Shown: positions 7,858 through 14,940 of the stretch, in pieces
How positions within the stretch are numbered: position 1 is the stretch's first letter
Layout: the number at the start of each line of letters is the position of its first letter
DNA from: Alphaproteobacteria bacterium
Lineage (GTDB): Bacteria; Pseudomonadota; Alphaproteobacteria; Reyranellales; Reyranellaceae
DNA: 32,783 nucleotides
Assembly: GCA_947474005.1 (NCBI GenBank)
Contig: CANJHI010000048.1
Coordinates: 1 to 32,783, forward strand
Direction of reading: 5' to 3'
The notes under the pieces: model-generated
Seen by the model: the letters and a program-made list of their open reading frames with translations, nothing else
Databases searched by the model: none
What the model was told of the DNA's origin: nothing
Translations under genes and position numbers: made by a program

Positions 7858-8483
7858 AGTCGTTCAGATTCGACGACACGCTGCGCGCAACGATCACGAA
7901 GCATCTCAGCCGCTTCGACCTGCGTCGCAGCGCCGATGCCGGCGTCCTGAAGCATGCCGCCGTGGCCGTCGTCCTTGTTGAAGGCGAGGCCCCGGGAGAG
8001 GCGGCCTTCCTGCTCACCAGGCGCACCCCCCGACTGCGCGCCCATGGCGGGCAGTGGGCGTTGCCGGGAGGGCGGGTCGATCCCGGCGAGACGCTGGAGC
8101 AGACGGCGTTGCGTGAGTTGCACGAAGAGCTGGGTGTGTTGGCGTCGGTCGACGATGTCCTCGGCACGCTCGACGATTATCCGACCCGCTCGGGCTATCT
8201 CATCGCCCCGGTCGTGGTGTGGGCGCCTGGCGTCACGGTGACGCCCAATCCGGCGGAGGTCGCTGCCGCCTATCGCATCGACTGCGCCGAGCTTTTCCGC
8301 GAGGGCTCGCCCGAGATCGTGGCGATCGAGGAGTCGGATCGGCCGATCATCCGACTGCCGCTGCCCGTTGCCACGGTCAACGCGCCGACGGCGGCCGTGC
8401 TCTATCAGTTCCGCGAAGTGGCGCTGGCCGGACGCGACACCCGCGTCGACCATTTCGAGCAGCCGGTTTTCGCCTGGCGCTGA
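7854..8483 (+). CDS. Nudix hydrolase, CoA pyrophosphatase-like
   Basis: The 209-residue protein has a complete Nudix box from G73 to V95 (GX5EX7REXXEEXGX, with E79, R87, E91 and E92). The preceding [20 protein letters not shown] (53-72) is the signature of the CoA-pyrophosphatase group, which cleaves CoA and acyl-CoA to phosphopantetheine and 3',5'-ADP using Mg2+ or Mn2+. The GTG start at 7854 overlaps the methyltransferase stop by four bases, so the two are translationally coupled. Pairing a lipid methyltransferase with a CoA-directed Nudix enzyme hints at lipid or CoA housekeeping, but that link is inferred. Other nucleoside diphosphate-X substrates remain possible. Confidence 0.85.
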   Translation: MKSFRFDDTLRATITKHLSRFDLRRSADAGVLKHAAVAVVLVEGEAPGEAAFLLTRRTPRLRAHGGQWALPGGRVDPGETLEQTALRELHEELGVLASVDDVLGTLDDYPTRSGYLIAPVVVWAPGVTVTPNPAEVAAAYRIDCAELFREGSPEIVAIEESDRPIIRLPLPVATVNAPTAAVLYQFREVALAGRDTRVDHFEQPVFAWR

Positions 8484-8584
8484 AGGCGCGAATTCAAATA
8501 ATGCGGCACGTATCGCTTGGCATCCGCAAGCGGCTATCATCCTGAAGAGCGGCGAGTCGCTTTGAGCGTCGCTCCGGAGGCTGC

Positions 8585-9520
8585 ATGGCACTACTCATCG
8601 TCAATCTGGACAAGGCCATTGGCAATGCCCAGGCATGGCTCGACACTTTCAGGGAGCAGCTTCCTGATCTGCCCATTCGCATCTGGCCCGATGTCGGCGA
8701 GGTGAAGGATATCGAATATCTGGCCTTCATGCGGCCGGACTTCGACCTGCTTCCCGCTTTCCCCAACTTGAAAGCCATGTTCAGCCGTTCGGCCGGAGTG
8801 GAAAGCTTCGTCGATCATCCGAAACTGCCGAAGGTCCCGCTTGGGAAGGTGGAGCCGCCGGGGGGCGATCCGATGATGACGGAGTACGTCATCATGCATG
8901 TCCTGCGCTTGCATCGGGAGATGCCTGCCTACCAGGCGGCCCAGGCGAAGCGCGAATGGCTTAGGGTACCGATCACCCGGCCCGAGCAAAGGCGCATCGG
9001 TTTTCTGGGCTTCGGAATGATGGCCACGGCGCCGGCGCTGGTCCTGCAGTCGCTAGGCTTCAAGGTCTCCGCGTGGGTCCGCTCACCGCGACAGGCGGCA
9101 GAGGTCCCCCTCTTCCACGGTCACGATCAGCTGGCGTCATTCCTCGGTCAGACGGATATCGCCGTCTGCCTGTTGCCGTTGACGCCGGAAACCGAGGGCA
9201 TCTTCTGCGCGCGCACATTTGCCATGATGCCGAGAGGCGCCATGCTGGTGAACGTCGGGCGCGGCAAGCATGTGGTGGAAGGCGACCTGATCGCGGCACT
9301 CGATTCGGGACAATTGGCCTACGCCGCATTGGACGCCCTTTGGCCCGAGCCGCTGCCGCCGGAAAGCCCGCTCTGGCTTCATCCCAAGGTTACGGTGATG
9401 CCGCACGTGGCCCGGCGGCCGACTGTGGGGCAGCTGGTCACCGAGATCGTCGCGAACATCCGCAGCCTCGAGGCTGGAGGACAGCTCCTGCAAGAAATCA
9501 ACTACACGCGGGGGTACTGA
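8585..9520 (+). CDS. GhrA-like glyoxylate/hydroxypyruvate reductase (D-2-hydroxyacid dehydrogenase)
   Basis: The 311-residue protein aligns by eye with the GhrA branch of NAD(P)-dependent D-2-hydroxyacid dehydrogenases, which reduce glyoxylate and hydroxypyruvate. Recognisable blocks are FSRSAGVESF, MTEYVIMHVLRLHREMPAYQ, CLLPLTPETEGI, LVNVGRGKHVVEGDL with the substrate-binding Arg, WPEPLPPESPLW and the catalytic His in VMPHVARR. The nucleotide-binding loop reads GFLGFGMMATAP where GxGxxG is usual, so the third glycine is replaced; coenzyme affinity may be altered. ATG 8585 is set by GGAGG at 8576-8580, four bases upstream. The gene appears to be transcribed alone. The substrate is inferred from subfamily resemblance. 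Confidence 0.85.
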   Translation: MALLIVNLDKAIGNAQAWLDTFREQLPDLPIRIWPDVGEVKDIEYLAFMRPDFDLLPAFPNLKAMFSRSAGVESFVDHPKLPKVPLGKVEPPGGDPMMTEYVIMHVLRLHREMPAYQAAQAKREWLRVPITRPEQRRIGFLGFGMMATAPALVLQSLGFKVSAWVRSPRQAAEVPLFHGHDQLASFLGQTDIAVCLLPLTPETEGIFCARTFAMMPRGAMLVNVGRGKHVVEGDLIAALDSGQLAYAALDALWPEPLPPESPLWLHPKVTVMPHVARRPTVGQLVTEIVANIRSLEAGGQLLQEINYTRGY

Positions 9521-9573
9521 TCGCCGAGAAGAACAAGCCGGCGAGCGCCATCGTGCCGAGCATCTCGCTGATA

Positions 9574-9703
9574 GAGTCTCGAAATTCGACACCCGGCGAC
9601 TCCCGCAGCGACGTCGGAGAGCGGTGATTCCGCCAGCGGCGACAAAGGCTTGGCCGATGCGTCGTGACTCCCGACGGGACGTGAGGCGTGTGACTCGTGA
9701 CTC
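9574..9703. promoter_or_regulatory. Cluster of six GANTC sites in the ghrA-like/maoC-like spacer
   Basis: GANTC, the recognition site of the alphaproteobacterial cell-cycle methyltransferase CcrM, occurs at 9574-9578, 9598-9602, 9626-9630, 9666-9670, 9692-9696 and 9699-9703. The last two sit in a tandem GTGACTC heptamer. The sites lie between two convergent genes, where no promoter is expected. Presence of the sites is certain; a regulatory role is not shown. Confidence 0.4.
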
Positions 9704-9709
9704 AAGCGG

Positions 9710-9734
9710 TCAGGACTGCGGGATCAGGACTGCG
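9710..9734. repeat. 11-bp direct repeat, 14-bp period, at the maoC-like 3' end
   Basis: TCAGGACTGCG occurs at 9710-9720 and 9724-9734. The second copy includes the TGA stop (minus strand) of the MaoC-like gene. It looks like a small local duplication at the gene end. Confidence 0.6.
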
Positions 9735-10200
9735 CGCTCAGCGCGACAGCCGGTGCCGGCCGGCGTTTCAGGAAGACGGTGGTTTCCTGTTCCAGCACCG
9801 GCTCGTCGCGCTGGTTGATCGTGACCTGGCGGATGCGCGCCACGCCCCGGTCCGGCTTGGACGACGACAGCCGCAGTTCGACGATGTCGGTCACGACGCG
9901 CAACGTGTCGCCGGGGCGTACCGGCCGCGGGAACTGTACTTCGCCGATGCCTGGCGATCCCAGGCTGCTGGCGCGCAGGATTCCGAGGTCGAGCCACAGG
10001 CGCAGTGTCACGGCCATCGTGTGAAGGCCCGAGGCGATCAGCCCGCCGTAGCTCCAGCGTTTGGCGAACTCAGCGTCGATGTGGAAGGGCTGCGGGTCCC
10101 ATTGCCGCGCGAACGCGATGATGCCCGCCTCGGTCATGGTCATGCCGCCGCTCACGAATCGGTCGCCAATCTTGAAGTCCTCGTAGTAGCGATCGGTCAC
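9724..10200 (-). CDS. MaoC-like dehydratase (hot-dog fold)
   Basis: The 158-residue protein has the single hot-dog domain of MaoC-type (R)-specific enoyl-CoA hydratases. The hydratase-2 motif is visible: D35 and H40 in QWDPQPFHID, followed by GGLIASGLHTMA. Such enzymes hydrate 2-enoyl-CoA or related thioesters in fatty-acid, polyhydroxyalkanoate or dicarboxylic-acid metabolism. The GTG at 10200 is preferred over an upstream ATG because the family usually begins with a short DRYYEDFKIGDRF-like segment and a GGGAG sits about nine bases upstream. It is divergent from the TctC-type gene with a 125-base spacer, so co-regulation with that uptake protein is possible but unproven. Confidence 0.85.
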   Translation of the reverse strand: MTDRYYEDFKIGDRFVSGGMTMTEAGIIAFARQWDPQPFHIDAEFAKRWSYGGLIASGLHTMAVTLRLWLDLGILRASSLGSPGIGEVQFPRPVRPGDTLRVVTDIVELRLSSSKPDRGVARIRQVTINQRDEPVLEQETTVFLKRRPAPAVALSAQS

Positions 10201-10325
10201 GGAACAAGCTCCCGGCAAAGACGCACCGTAGTTCCCATTTTGGCTCCGATTGTGTCGAGTCTGAGACACTGGCTGGACCGCACGGCTGTGCTAGTTTGCC
10301 TCTCGAAAGATAAAGGGAGGCGAGT

Positions 10326-11315
10326 ATGCGTTCGAACCCGACACGCCGTCGCGCGCTGGCGCTGGCTGGTGCCGCGGGGGCTCTGCTGGCCGCGCCCGCG
10401 CTGGCGCAGGCGCCGTGGCCCAACAAGCCGGTGCGCTTCGTCGTGCCGTTTCCGCCAGGGCAAGCGGCCGACATCTTCGCCCGCCTGATGGCCGAGAAGC
10501 TGACCGACGTCTGGAAGCAGCAGGTCATCGTCGAAAACAAGGCCGGCGGCAGCGGCATTCCGGCGACGGAATACGGCAAGGCGGCGGCGCCCGATGGGTA
10601 CACGCTGATGGTGGTGTCGAGCGGCACGTTCGGCGTCAATCCGAGCCTCTTCCCCGACCTGCCCTACAAGCCTCTGGTCGACTTCCTGCCGATCACCAAC
10701 ATCTTCCTGGTGCCGCTGGTCATCGTGGCGCATCCCAGTTTTCCGGGAAACACGCTGGCCGATCTGATCGAACTCGCCCGCAAGGAACCGGGCAAGTGGT
10801 CGTATGCCTCGGCGGGCCCCGGCACGTCACAGCATCTCAGCATGGAGTTGTTCAAGCTCCGCGCGAAGCTCGACATCGTGCACATTCCCTACAAGGGCAG
10901 CGGGCCTGCCATGGCCGATCTTCTGGGTGGGCACGTCCCCCTGATGATGGACAGCACGGCGGCGGCGCTGAACCATATCGTCGACGGACGTATCAAGGCG
11001 CTGGCCGTGACGACCGCGCGACCGGCGCCTCCGCCGCTCGACAAGATCCCGCCCATCGCCCAGACGCTGCCGGGTTTCGACGCCGCTGGCTGGTCCGGAC
11101 TCGCCGCACCGGCTCGCACGCCGCTGGAGATCGTCGCCAAGGTGAACAAGGACGTATTGGCCCTGCTCAATGACCCTGCGATCATTCGCCAGATAGAGCA
11201 GCGCGCCGCCGTGCCCGCACCGGGCTCGCCCCTGCAATTCTCCGAATTCATCAAGAAGGAGATCGACACCTGGGGCGAGGTCGTCCGAGCGACCGGAACC
11301 AAGCCCGGTACGTGA
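10326..11315 (+). CDS. Tripartite tricarboxylate transporter substrate-binding protein (TctC/Bug family)
   Basis: The 329-residue periplasmic protein has a signal peptide with an RRR cluster (7-9), a hydrophobic core and a probable cut after ALA at residue 27. The mature start APWPNKPVRFVVPFPPGQAADIFAR is a diagnostic Bug/TctC strand, and SGTFGVNPSLF, IPYKGSGPAMADLLGGHVPLMMD and GWSGLAAPARTP are further family blocks. These proteins bind carboxylates or other small organic acids for TctAB-type carriers. No TctA or TctB gene is adjacent, which is common for the many orphan Bug proteins. A strong AGGGAGG lies just before ATG 10326. The ligand is unknown. It converges with the next minus-strand gene. 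Confidence 0.9.
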   Translation: MRSNPTRRRALALAGAAGALLAAPALAQAPWPNKPVRFVVPFPPGQAADIFARLMAEKLTDVWKQQVIVENKAGGSGIPATEYGKAAAPDGYTLMVVSSGTFGVNPSLFPDLPYKPLVDFLPITNIFLVPLVIVAHPSFPGNTLADLIELARKEPGKWSYASAGPGTSQHLSMELFKLRAKLDIVHIPYKGSGPAMADLLGGHVPLMMDSTAAALNHIVDGRIKALAVTTARPAPPPLDKIPPIAQTLPGFDAAGWSGLAAPARTPLEIVAKVNKDVLALLNDPAIIRQIEQRAAVPAPGSPLQFSEFIKKEIDTWGEVVRATGTKPGT

Positions 11316-11335
11316 GCAAGGTGCAGGGAAGCGGA

Positions 11336-12196
11336 CTAGCCTCCGCACACGCTCTTTCGTGCGAAGAAGGTGTTGGAAATAATGTCGGGATCGCCTACCG
11401 CGCGGTCTTCGTGCACTTCAAGTAGATCGAGGCCGTAGCGCCGCATCGCTGTGTAGACGGCGGCCTGCGGCAGGACGTGCTTTTCCATGGCGAGGCTGTC
11501 GGTTCGTGCGAGCTGCTCCCGCCACGAGAAGCTGTAGCCTTTCCAGAATGTCGGAAGCTGAAACAGGGCGTACCCGCCGGGCCGCAGCCGGTCGAACAGC
11601 TGCGACAGCACTTCCAGCATGACTGGCGGTGGATTGTGTTGCAGCGCGATCACCGAGTAGAGGAGATCGCATTGGGGAAGGGCTGCTACCGCTTCGATCG
11701 ACGCGAGCTGGACAAACCCGACGTTGGACTGGTGATGCCGCGAGACGGCCTGCCGGGCCAGCGCGAGGTGTGCGGCGGAGATATCGACGCCGACGACACG
11801 TCGAAAACGGCTCGCCAGGGCCGTGGTCTCCCGCCCTACACCGCATCCGAATTCCAGCACGCTTTGGATGTCTGCGATCGCCTGTCCGCTACGTGCGAAA
11901 AAAGCATTTATCGTGGAAAGGCAGGCTTGGCCGGAACGATAGAATTCGTCGCCGGTTGAGCCGATGTGCGACATCTTGAATTGCGGCGCTGTGAGCACGG
12001 ACCAATAGGGCTCTTGCTCGCCGAGGTGCTGCCAACAGCGCGCGACCTGCTGGAACATCTCCCGCCGCTGATCGGCGGGACCGTCGAGTTCTATGGTGCC
12101 CATCGTCGAGCGATAGAACCGCCCGGTTCTCAGGACGAAGCGGGCAGGTATCCAGTCGGCGCGGAGCTTCTTGAGGGCGATCCCGAGCCGGCTCAT
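11336..12196 (-). CDS. Class I SAM-dependent methyltransferase, target unknown
   Basis: The 286-residue protein has a methyltransferase domain starting near residue 110. VLEFGCGVGRETTALA (113-128) is motif I, VVGVDIS carries the acidic SAM-ribose contact, and CDLLYSVIALQHNPP and LRPGGYALFQLP correspond to motifs II and III. The first 100 residues do not match a family I recognise and may form a substrate cap. It is the last gene of a minus-strand cluster, 17 bases after the YeiH-type gene, so co-transcription is likely. The substrate is not apparent. A role tied to the neighbouring biotin carrier or transporter is speculation. Confidence 0.75.
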   Translation of the reverse strand: MSRLGIALKKLRADWIPARFVLRTGRFYRSTMGTIELDGPADQRREMFQQVARCWQHLGEQEPYWSVLTAPQFKMSHIGSTGDEFYRSGQACLSTINAFFARSGQAIADIQSVLEFGCGVGRETTALASRFRRVVGVDISAAHLALARQAVSRHHQSNVGFVQLASIEAVAALPQCDLLYSVIALQHNPPPVMLEVLSQLFDRLRPGGYALFQLPTFWKGYSFSWREQLARTDSLAMEKHVLPQAAVYTAMRRYGLDLLEVHEDRAVGDPDIISNTFFARKSVCGG

Positions 12197-12213
12197 CGAT
12201 CAAGTCCTCGCAA

Positions 12214-13269
12214 CTAGACAAGGCCTCGCAGGGCATAGATCAGTCCCACGACCAGCAGGCCGATGAACACGGTTTCGGCCAGCAGGAGCATCACCGGCGC
12301 GATGCCAATTCGGGCCAGCGCCAGCAGCGATGTCTTCATGCCGAGGGCTGCGATGGCCGTGATGATCAGGAATGACGAGACCTGCGCCGTCATCGCCTGG
12401 ACGTTCGCCGGCACCAGGCCCATCGAGTTGAGGGTGGTCAGAGCGAGGAAGCCGAACAGGAAGACCGGCGGAGCCGGGCGCGCCGTGCCGACGGCAACGC
12501 CGCCCCGCGCCACCCACCAGGCGATGCCGATGACGGCCGGCAGCAGGAAGGCAACGCGCAGCAGCTTGGTGATGATGGCATCGGCCAGCACCTTGGGGCC
12601 GAGTGTCTGGCCCGCGCCCGCGACCTGGGCCACGTCGTGGATCGCACCGCCCAGGAACACGCCCATCTCGAACAGCGAGTAGCCCAGCATTTCGCGCAAT
12701 GGCGGGTAAAGCACCATCACGACGGTGCTGAGGAAGTTGACGCCCATCACGGTGAAGGCGAGATCGCGGTCGGAATTCTCGTGCTTCGGCAGCACGGCCG
12801 AGGCCGCCATGGCTGCCGCGGCGCCGCACACGCCGGTGGCGCAGCCGGTCAGCAGGCCGAAATCGCGGCTGAGGCCGAACAGGCGCGCTGCCCAGGCGCC
12901 GAAGCCGATGGTGCAGGCGACGGCGGCCAGCGCGATCAGGATCGGCAGCATGCCGTCGTCGACAAGCTGGCCCAGCGTGAGGCGGGCGCCGAACAGGGCG
13001 ACGCCGATACGCAGCAAGGTGCGGCCGGCGAATTCCAGGCCGGGCTTCAGGGCCGGGCGCGCCGATAGCGGCTGCAGCGCCATGCCGATGACCAGGGTAA
13101 GGATCAACGGCGGGACCCAGACGGCGCCGAAACGCAATAGGCTACGGGTGTCGGCGATGAAAGCGACGGCGGCGATGGCCGCGCACAGGGCAACGCCAGG
13201 GGCCGCCCGACGCAGATTGGACGGCGCCCACAGGCGGGCGAGGTCGATGGCCACGGCGCTGTTACGCAT
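12214..13269 (-). CDS. YeiH family (UPF0324) putative sulfate exporter
   Basis: The 351-residue inner-membrane protein has about ten helices and the family hallmarks TGCATGVCGAAAAMAAS, FLGGAIHDVAQVAGAG and LNSMGLVP. YeiH/UPF0324 proteins are predicted sulfate or sulfonate exporters by family name, and biochemical proof is thin. The ATG at 13269 lies eight bases inside the end of the biotin-carrier gene, so translation is probably coupled. The partnership with a biotin carrier is unusual for a transporter of this family and is discussed in the findings. Family assignment is strong; substrate is not. Confidence 0.85.
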   Translation of the reverse strand: MRNSAVAIDLARLWAPSNLRRAAPGVALCAAIAAVAFIADTRSLLRFGAVWVPPLILTLVIGMALQPLSARPALKPGLEFAGRTLLRIGVALFGARLTLGQLVDDGMLPILIALAAVACTIGFGAWAARLFGLSRDFGLLTGCATGVCGAAAAMAASAVLPKHENSDRDLAFTVMGVNFLSTVVMVLYPPLREMLGYSLFEMGVFLGGAIHDVAQVAGAGQTLGPKVLADAIITKLLRVAFLLPAVIGIAWWVARGGVAVGTARPAPPVFLFGFLALTTLNSMGLVPANVQAMTAQVSSFLIITAIAALGMKTSLLALARIGIAPVMLLLAETVFIGLLVVGLIYALRGLV

Positions 13270-13483
13270 CGAGGATGGCGACCAGCTGGCCTTCGCCGAT
13301 GGCTTCGCCTTCGCTGACCTTGATTTCCTTGATGATGCCCGCTTTGGGCGACAGGACGGGGATTTCCATCTTCATCGATTCGAGGATCATGATCTCGCCG
13401 TCGACTTCGATGCGGTCGCCGGGCTTGGTCTGGATCTTCCACACATTGCCCGCGATCTCGGACTTAACGTTGACGACGGCCAT
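13262..13483 (-). CDS. Stand-alone biotin/lipoyl-attachment (BCCP-like) carrier protein
   Basis: The 73-residue protein is a single biotinyl domain. ESMKMEIPV contains the MKM biotinylation site with K38, flanked by the two half-barrels (GNVWKIQTKPGDRIEVDGE and IKVSEGEAIGEGQLVAI). Such carriers take carboxyl groups from a biotin carboxylase to an acyl-CoA carboxyltransferase, but no carboxylase subunit is visible nearby. It lies 24 bases after the duplicated-domain gene, overlaps the YeiH-type gene by eight bases, and has GGGAGAA upstream. Lipoylation is less likely because the MKM context favours biotin. The partner enzyme is unknown. Confidence 0.9.
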   Translation of the reverse strand: MAVVNVKSEIAGNVWKIQTKPGDRIEVDGEIMILESMKMEIPVLSPKAGIIKEIKVSEGEAIGEGQLVAILDA

Positions 13484-13507
13484 GTCCAGAGCTTCTCCCG
13501 TGTGGCG

Positions 13508-14293
13508 CTAGGCAGCTTTTTCGGCCACCGCGCGCGCCAGTGCAAGGGCGGAGCTGCCCACACGCGCGCCCAGACGGTATGCCGCATCGCTGACCGCCGA
13601 GACTATTCCGTCCTGCAAGGTGGAGCGACCGTCGCCGATTCGGGCGGATTGAGCGGCGACTGCCACTCCGGCGATGCCGGCGCGGTCGAGAATCTCGAAG
13701 CCCCTTATGCCGCCCTTGTCGGCGCCGGGCCCCGCATCATTGAAGAAAACAAGCCTCGGCCGGAAGGGCTCGACGGCCTGACCGGAGTTCAGCGCACAAT
13801 GGCTGCCGGTGGCGACGATACCGTCTCGATCCTGCGGCACCAGCAGAGAAGAGGAATCGACGCAGGCGAAACCGTCGACGACGTGCCGCGTTTCGCCCAT
13901 TGCTGGCGGCTTGGTGTGCGGCCACGGCGCCTTCTTGAGCAGCTCGGCGGCCTCCTTGCAGTTCATGCCGGCGCGCACGCCGCATTTCTCAGCCAGCGCG
14001 TTGGCACGACTGATCAGCCCGCGTGCATACATGTCTTGTCCGTCGCCGATACACGCGGTCGCGGTCGCCACGGCCGCCATCGCCATGCCGAGCCTCTCTG
14101 CATAGGCGAGGCCACCGACGCCTGCCTCGTCCTTTCCGATGCCGGCATCATGGTGGATGGCGGCGCGGCAGCCGTATTTGGCCGACATGTAGGCGGCATA
14201 GGCGGCGGCATGGCTGCCGCCGACGACGACTGCGCCATCGGCCTCGGCCGGCAGCTTGACGACGCTGCCATGGATCAGGACGGCAACAGGCAT
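13508..14293 (-). CDS. Unrecognised protein of two tandem copies of one domain
   Basis: I do not recognise this 261-residue protein. It is an internal duplication: residues about 19-115 and 157-252 align with a constant offset of 137. From S27/S164 onward there are no gaps and about 29 of 90 positions are identical by hand count. Shared marks are SH (27-28, 164-165), DAGxGxD (49-55, 186-192), RxGxAxxAVA and IGDG (82-85, 219-222), then GxxS and a terminal GxRxG. Conserved Asp, His and Gly suggest an active or ligand site in each copy. There is no signal peptide or membrane segment, so it is probably cytoplasmic. It leads the minus-strand cluster with the biotin carrier. It starts 34 bases from the divergent DTW gene, and a TATAGC in that gap could serve as its -10 box. 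Confidence 0.8.
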   Translation of the reverse strand: MPVAVLIHGSVVKLPAEADGAVVVGGSHAAAYAAYMSAKYGCRAAIHHDAGIGKDEAGVGGLAYAERLGMAMAAVATATACIGDGQDMYARGLISRANALAEKCGVRAGMNCKEAAELLKKAPWPHTKPPAMGETRHVVDGFACVDSSSLLVPQDRDGIVATGSHCALNSGQAVEPFRPRLVFFNDAGPGADKGGIRGFEILDRAGIAGVAVAAQSARIGDGRSTLQDGIVSAVSDAAYRLGARVGSSALALARAVAEKAA

Positions 14294-14327
14294 CGCGCAA
14301 GCCTACTCATGACGCTATACGTCGGCC

Positions 14328-14924
14328 ATGCCTGAAACGGTGGACAACAAGGTGACGGTGCTGGTCCTCCAGCATCCACAGGAACAGGACCACGCGCTGG
14401 GCACGGCAGGCCTGCTCACGCGGACGCTCGCCCATGCCAAGCTCGCCGTCGGCCTGTCCTGGCGCAATCTCGGCCATGCGATGGGGGAGCCGGTGGAGGC
14501 GCGCGACTGGGGCGTGCTCTATCTCGGCTCGGCACACGCGGTCGGGCAGGGGCCGCTCATTGCGGTCGATCGCAAGGGCGCGACGTTGCCCAACCAGGAA
14601 ATGGCGCTTTCGGGCCTGGAGGGGCTGGTCGTGCTCGACGGCAACTGGGCGCAGGCCAAGGCCTTGTGGTGGCGCAATGCCTGGCTGACCAAGCTCCGGC
14701 GCTTCGTGATCGTGCCCGATGGGCCGTCGCTTTACGGCAACCTGCGCAAGGAAGCACGGCCCGACGCTGTGTCCACACTGGAAGCTGTGGCCCTCGCTCT
14801 TTCGGCGGTTGAGAAAGCCCCCGGCGTACGCGAAAAGCTCCTGGCACCGTTCCGCGAGCTGATTGCCAAGGCCCGCGCCGAGGGCGTCCAGGGCGGCAAA
14901 CGGGATCGTCGGCGACGACGTTAA
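14328..14924 (+). CDS. DTW domain protein (TDD-type tRNA aminocarboxypropyltransferase-like)
   Basis: The 198-residue protein carries the DTW-domain signature LDGNWAQAKAL (D104, W107), the SLYGNLRKE segment (134-142) and STLEA (149-153), together with an early QHPQE. Members of this superfamily, such as TapT and the DTWD proteins, transfer the 3-amino-3-carboxypropyl group of SAM to uridine in tRNA. The canonical DTW is DGNW here, a variation seen in the wider family. The C-terminus is a basic tail (KRDRRRRR) that could bind RNA. It overlaps nothing and is followed 16 bases later by the IorA-like gene, which may use its own promoter. The exact RNA target is inferred from the family. Confidence 0.75.
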   Translation: MPETVDNKVTVLVLQHPQEQDHALGTAGLLTRTLAHAKLAVGLSWRNLGHAMGEPVEARDWGVLYLGSAHAVGQGPLIAVDRKGATLPNQEMALSGLEGLVVLDGNWAQAKALWWRNAWLTKLRRFVIVPDGPSLYGNLRKEARPDAVSTLEAVALALSAVEKAPGVREKLLAPFRELIAKARAEGVQGGKRDRRRRR

Positions 14925-14928
14925 CCCC

Positions 14929-14934
14929 TATAAT
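14929..14934 (+). promoter_or_regulatory. Perfect TATAAT box six bases before the iorA-like ATG
   Basis: TATAAT ends at 14934 and the ATG is at 14941, so a transcript from this box would begin at or next to the start codon. No Shine-Dalgarno sequence is present. The expected -35 window (14906-14911, TCGTCG) is poor. Together these suggest a leaderless mRNA, but a chance match is possible. Confidence 0.35.
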
Positions 14935-14940
14935 CCCGGC

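Noticed and set aside
9624..9818. Small plus-strand frame in the GANTC-rich spacer
   Set aside because: Arg-rich with no family features, and it overlaps the end of the MaoC-like gene on the opposite strand.
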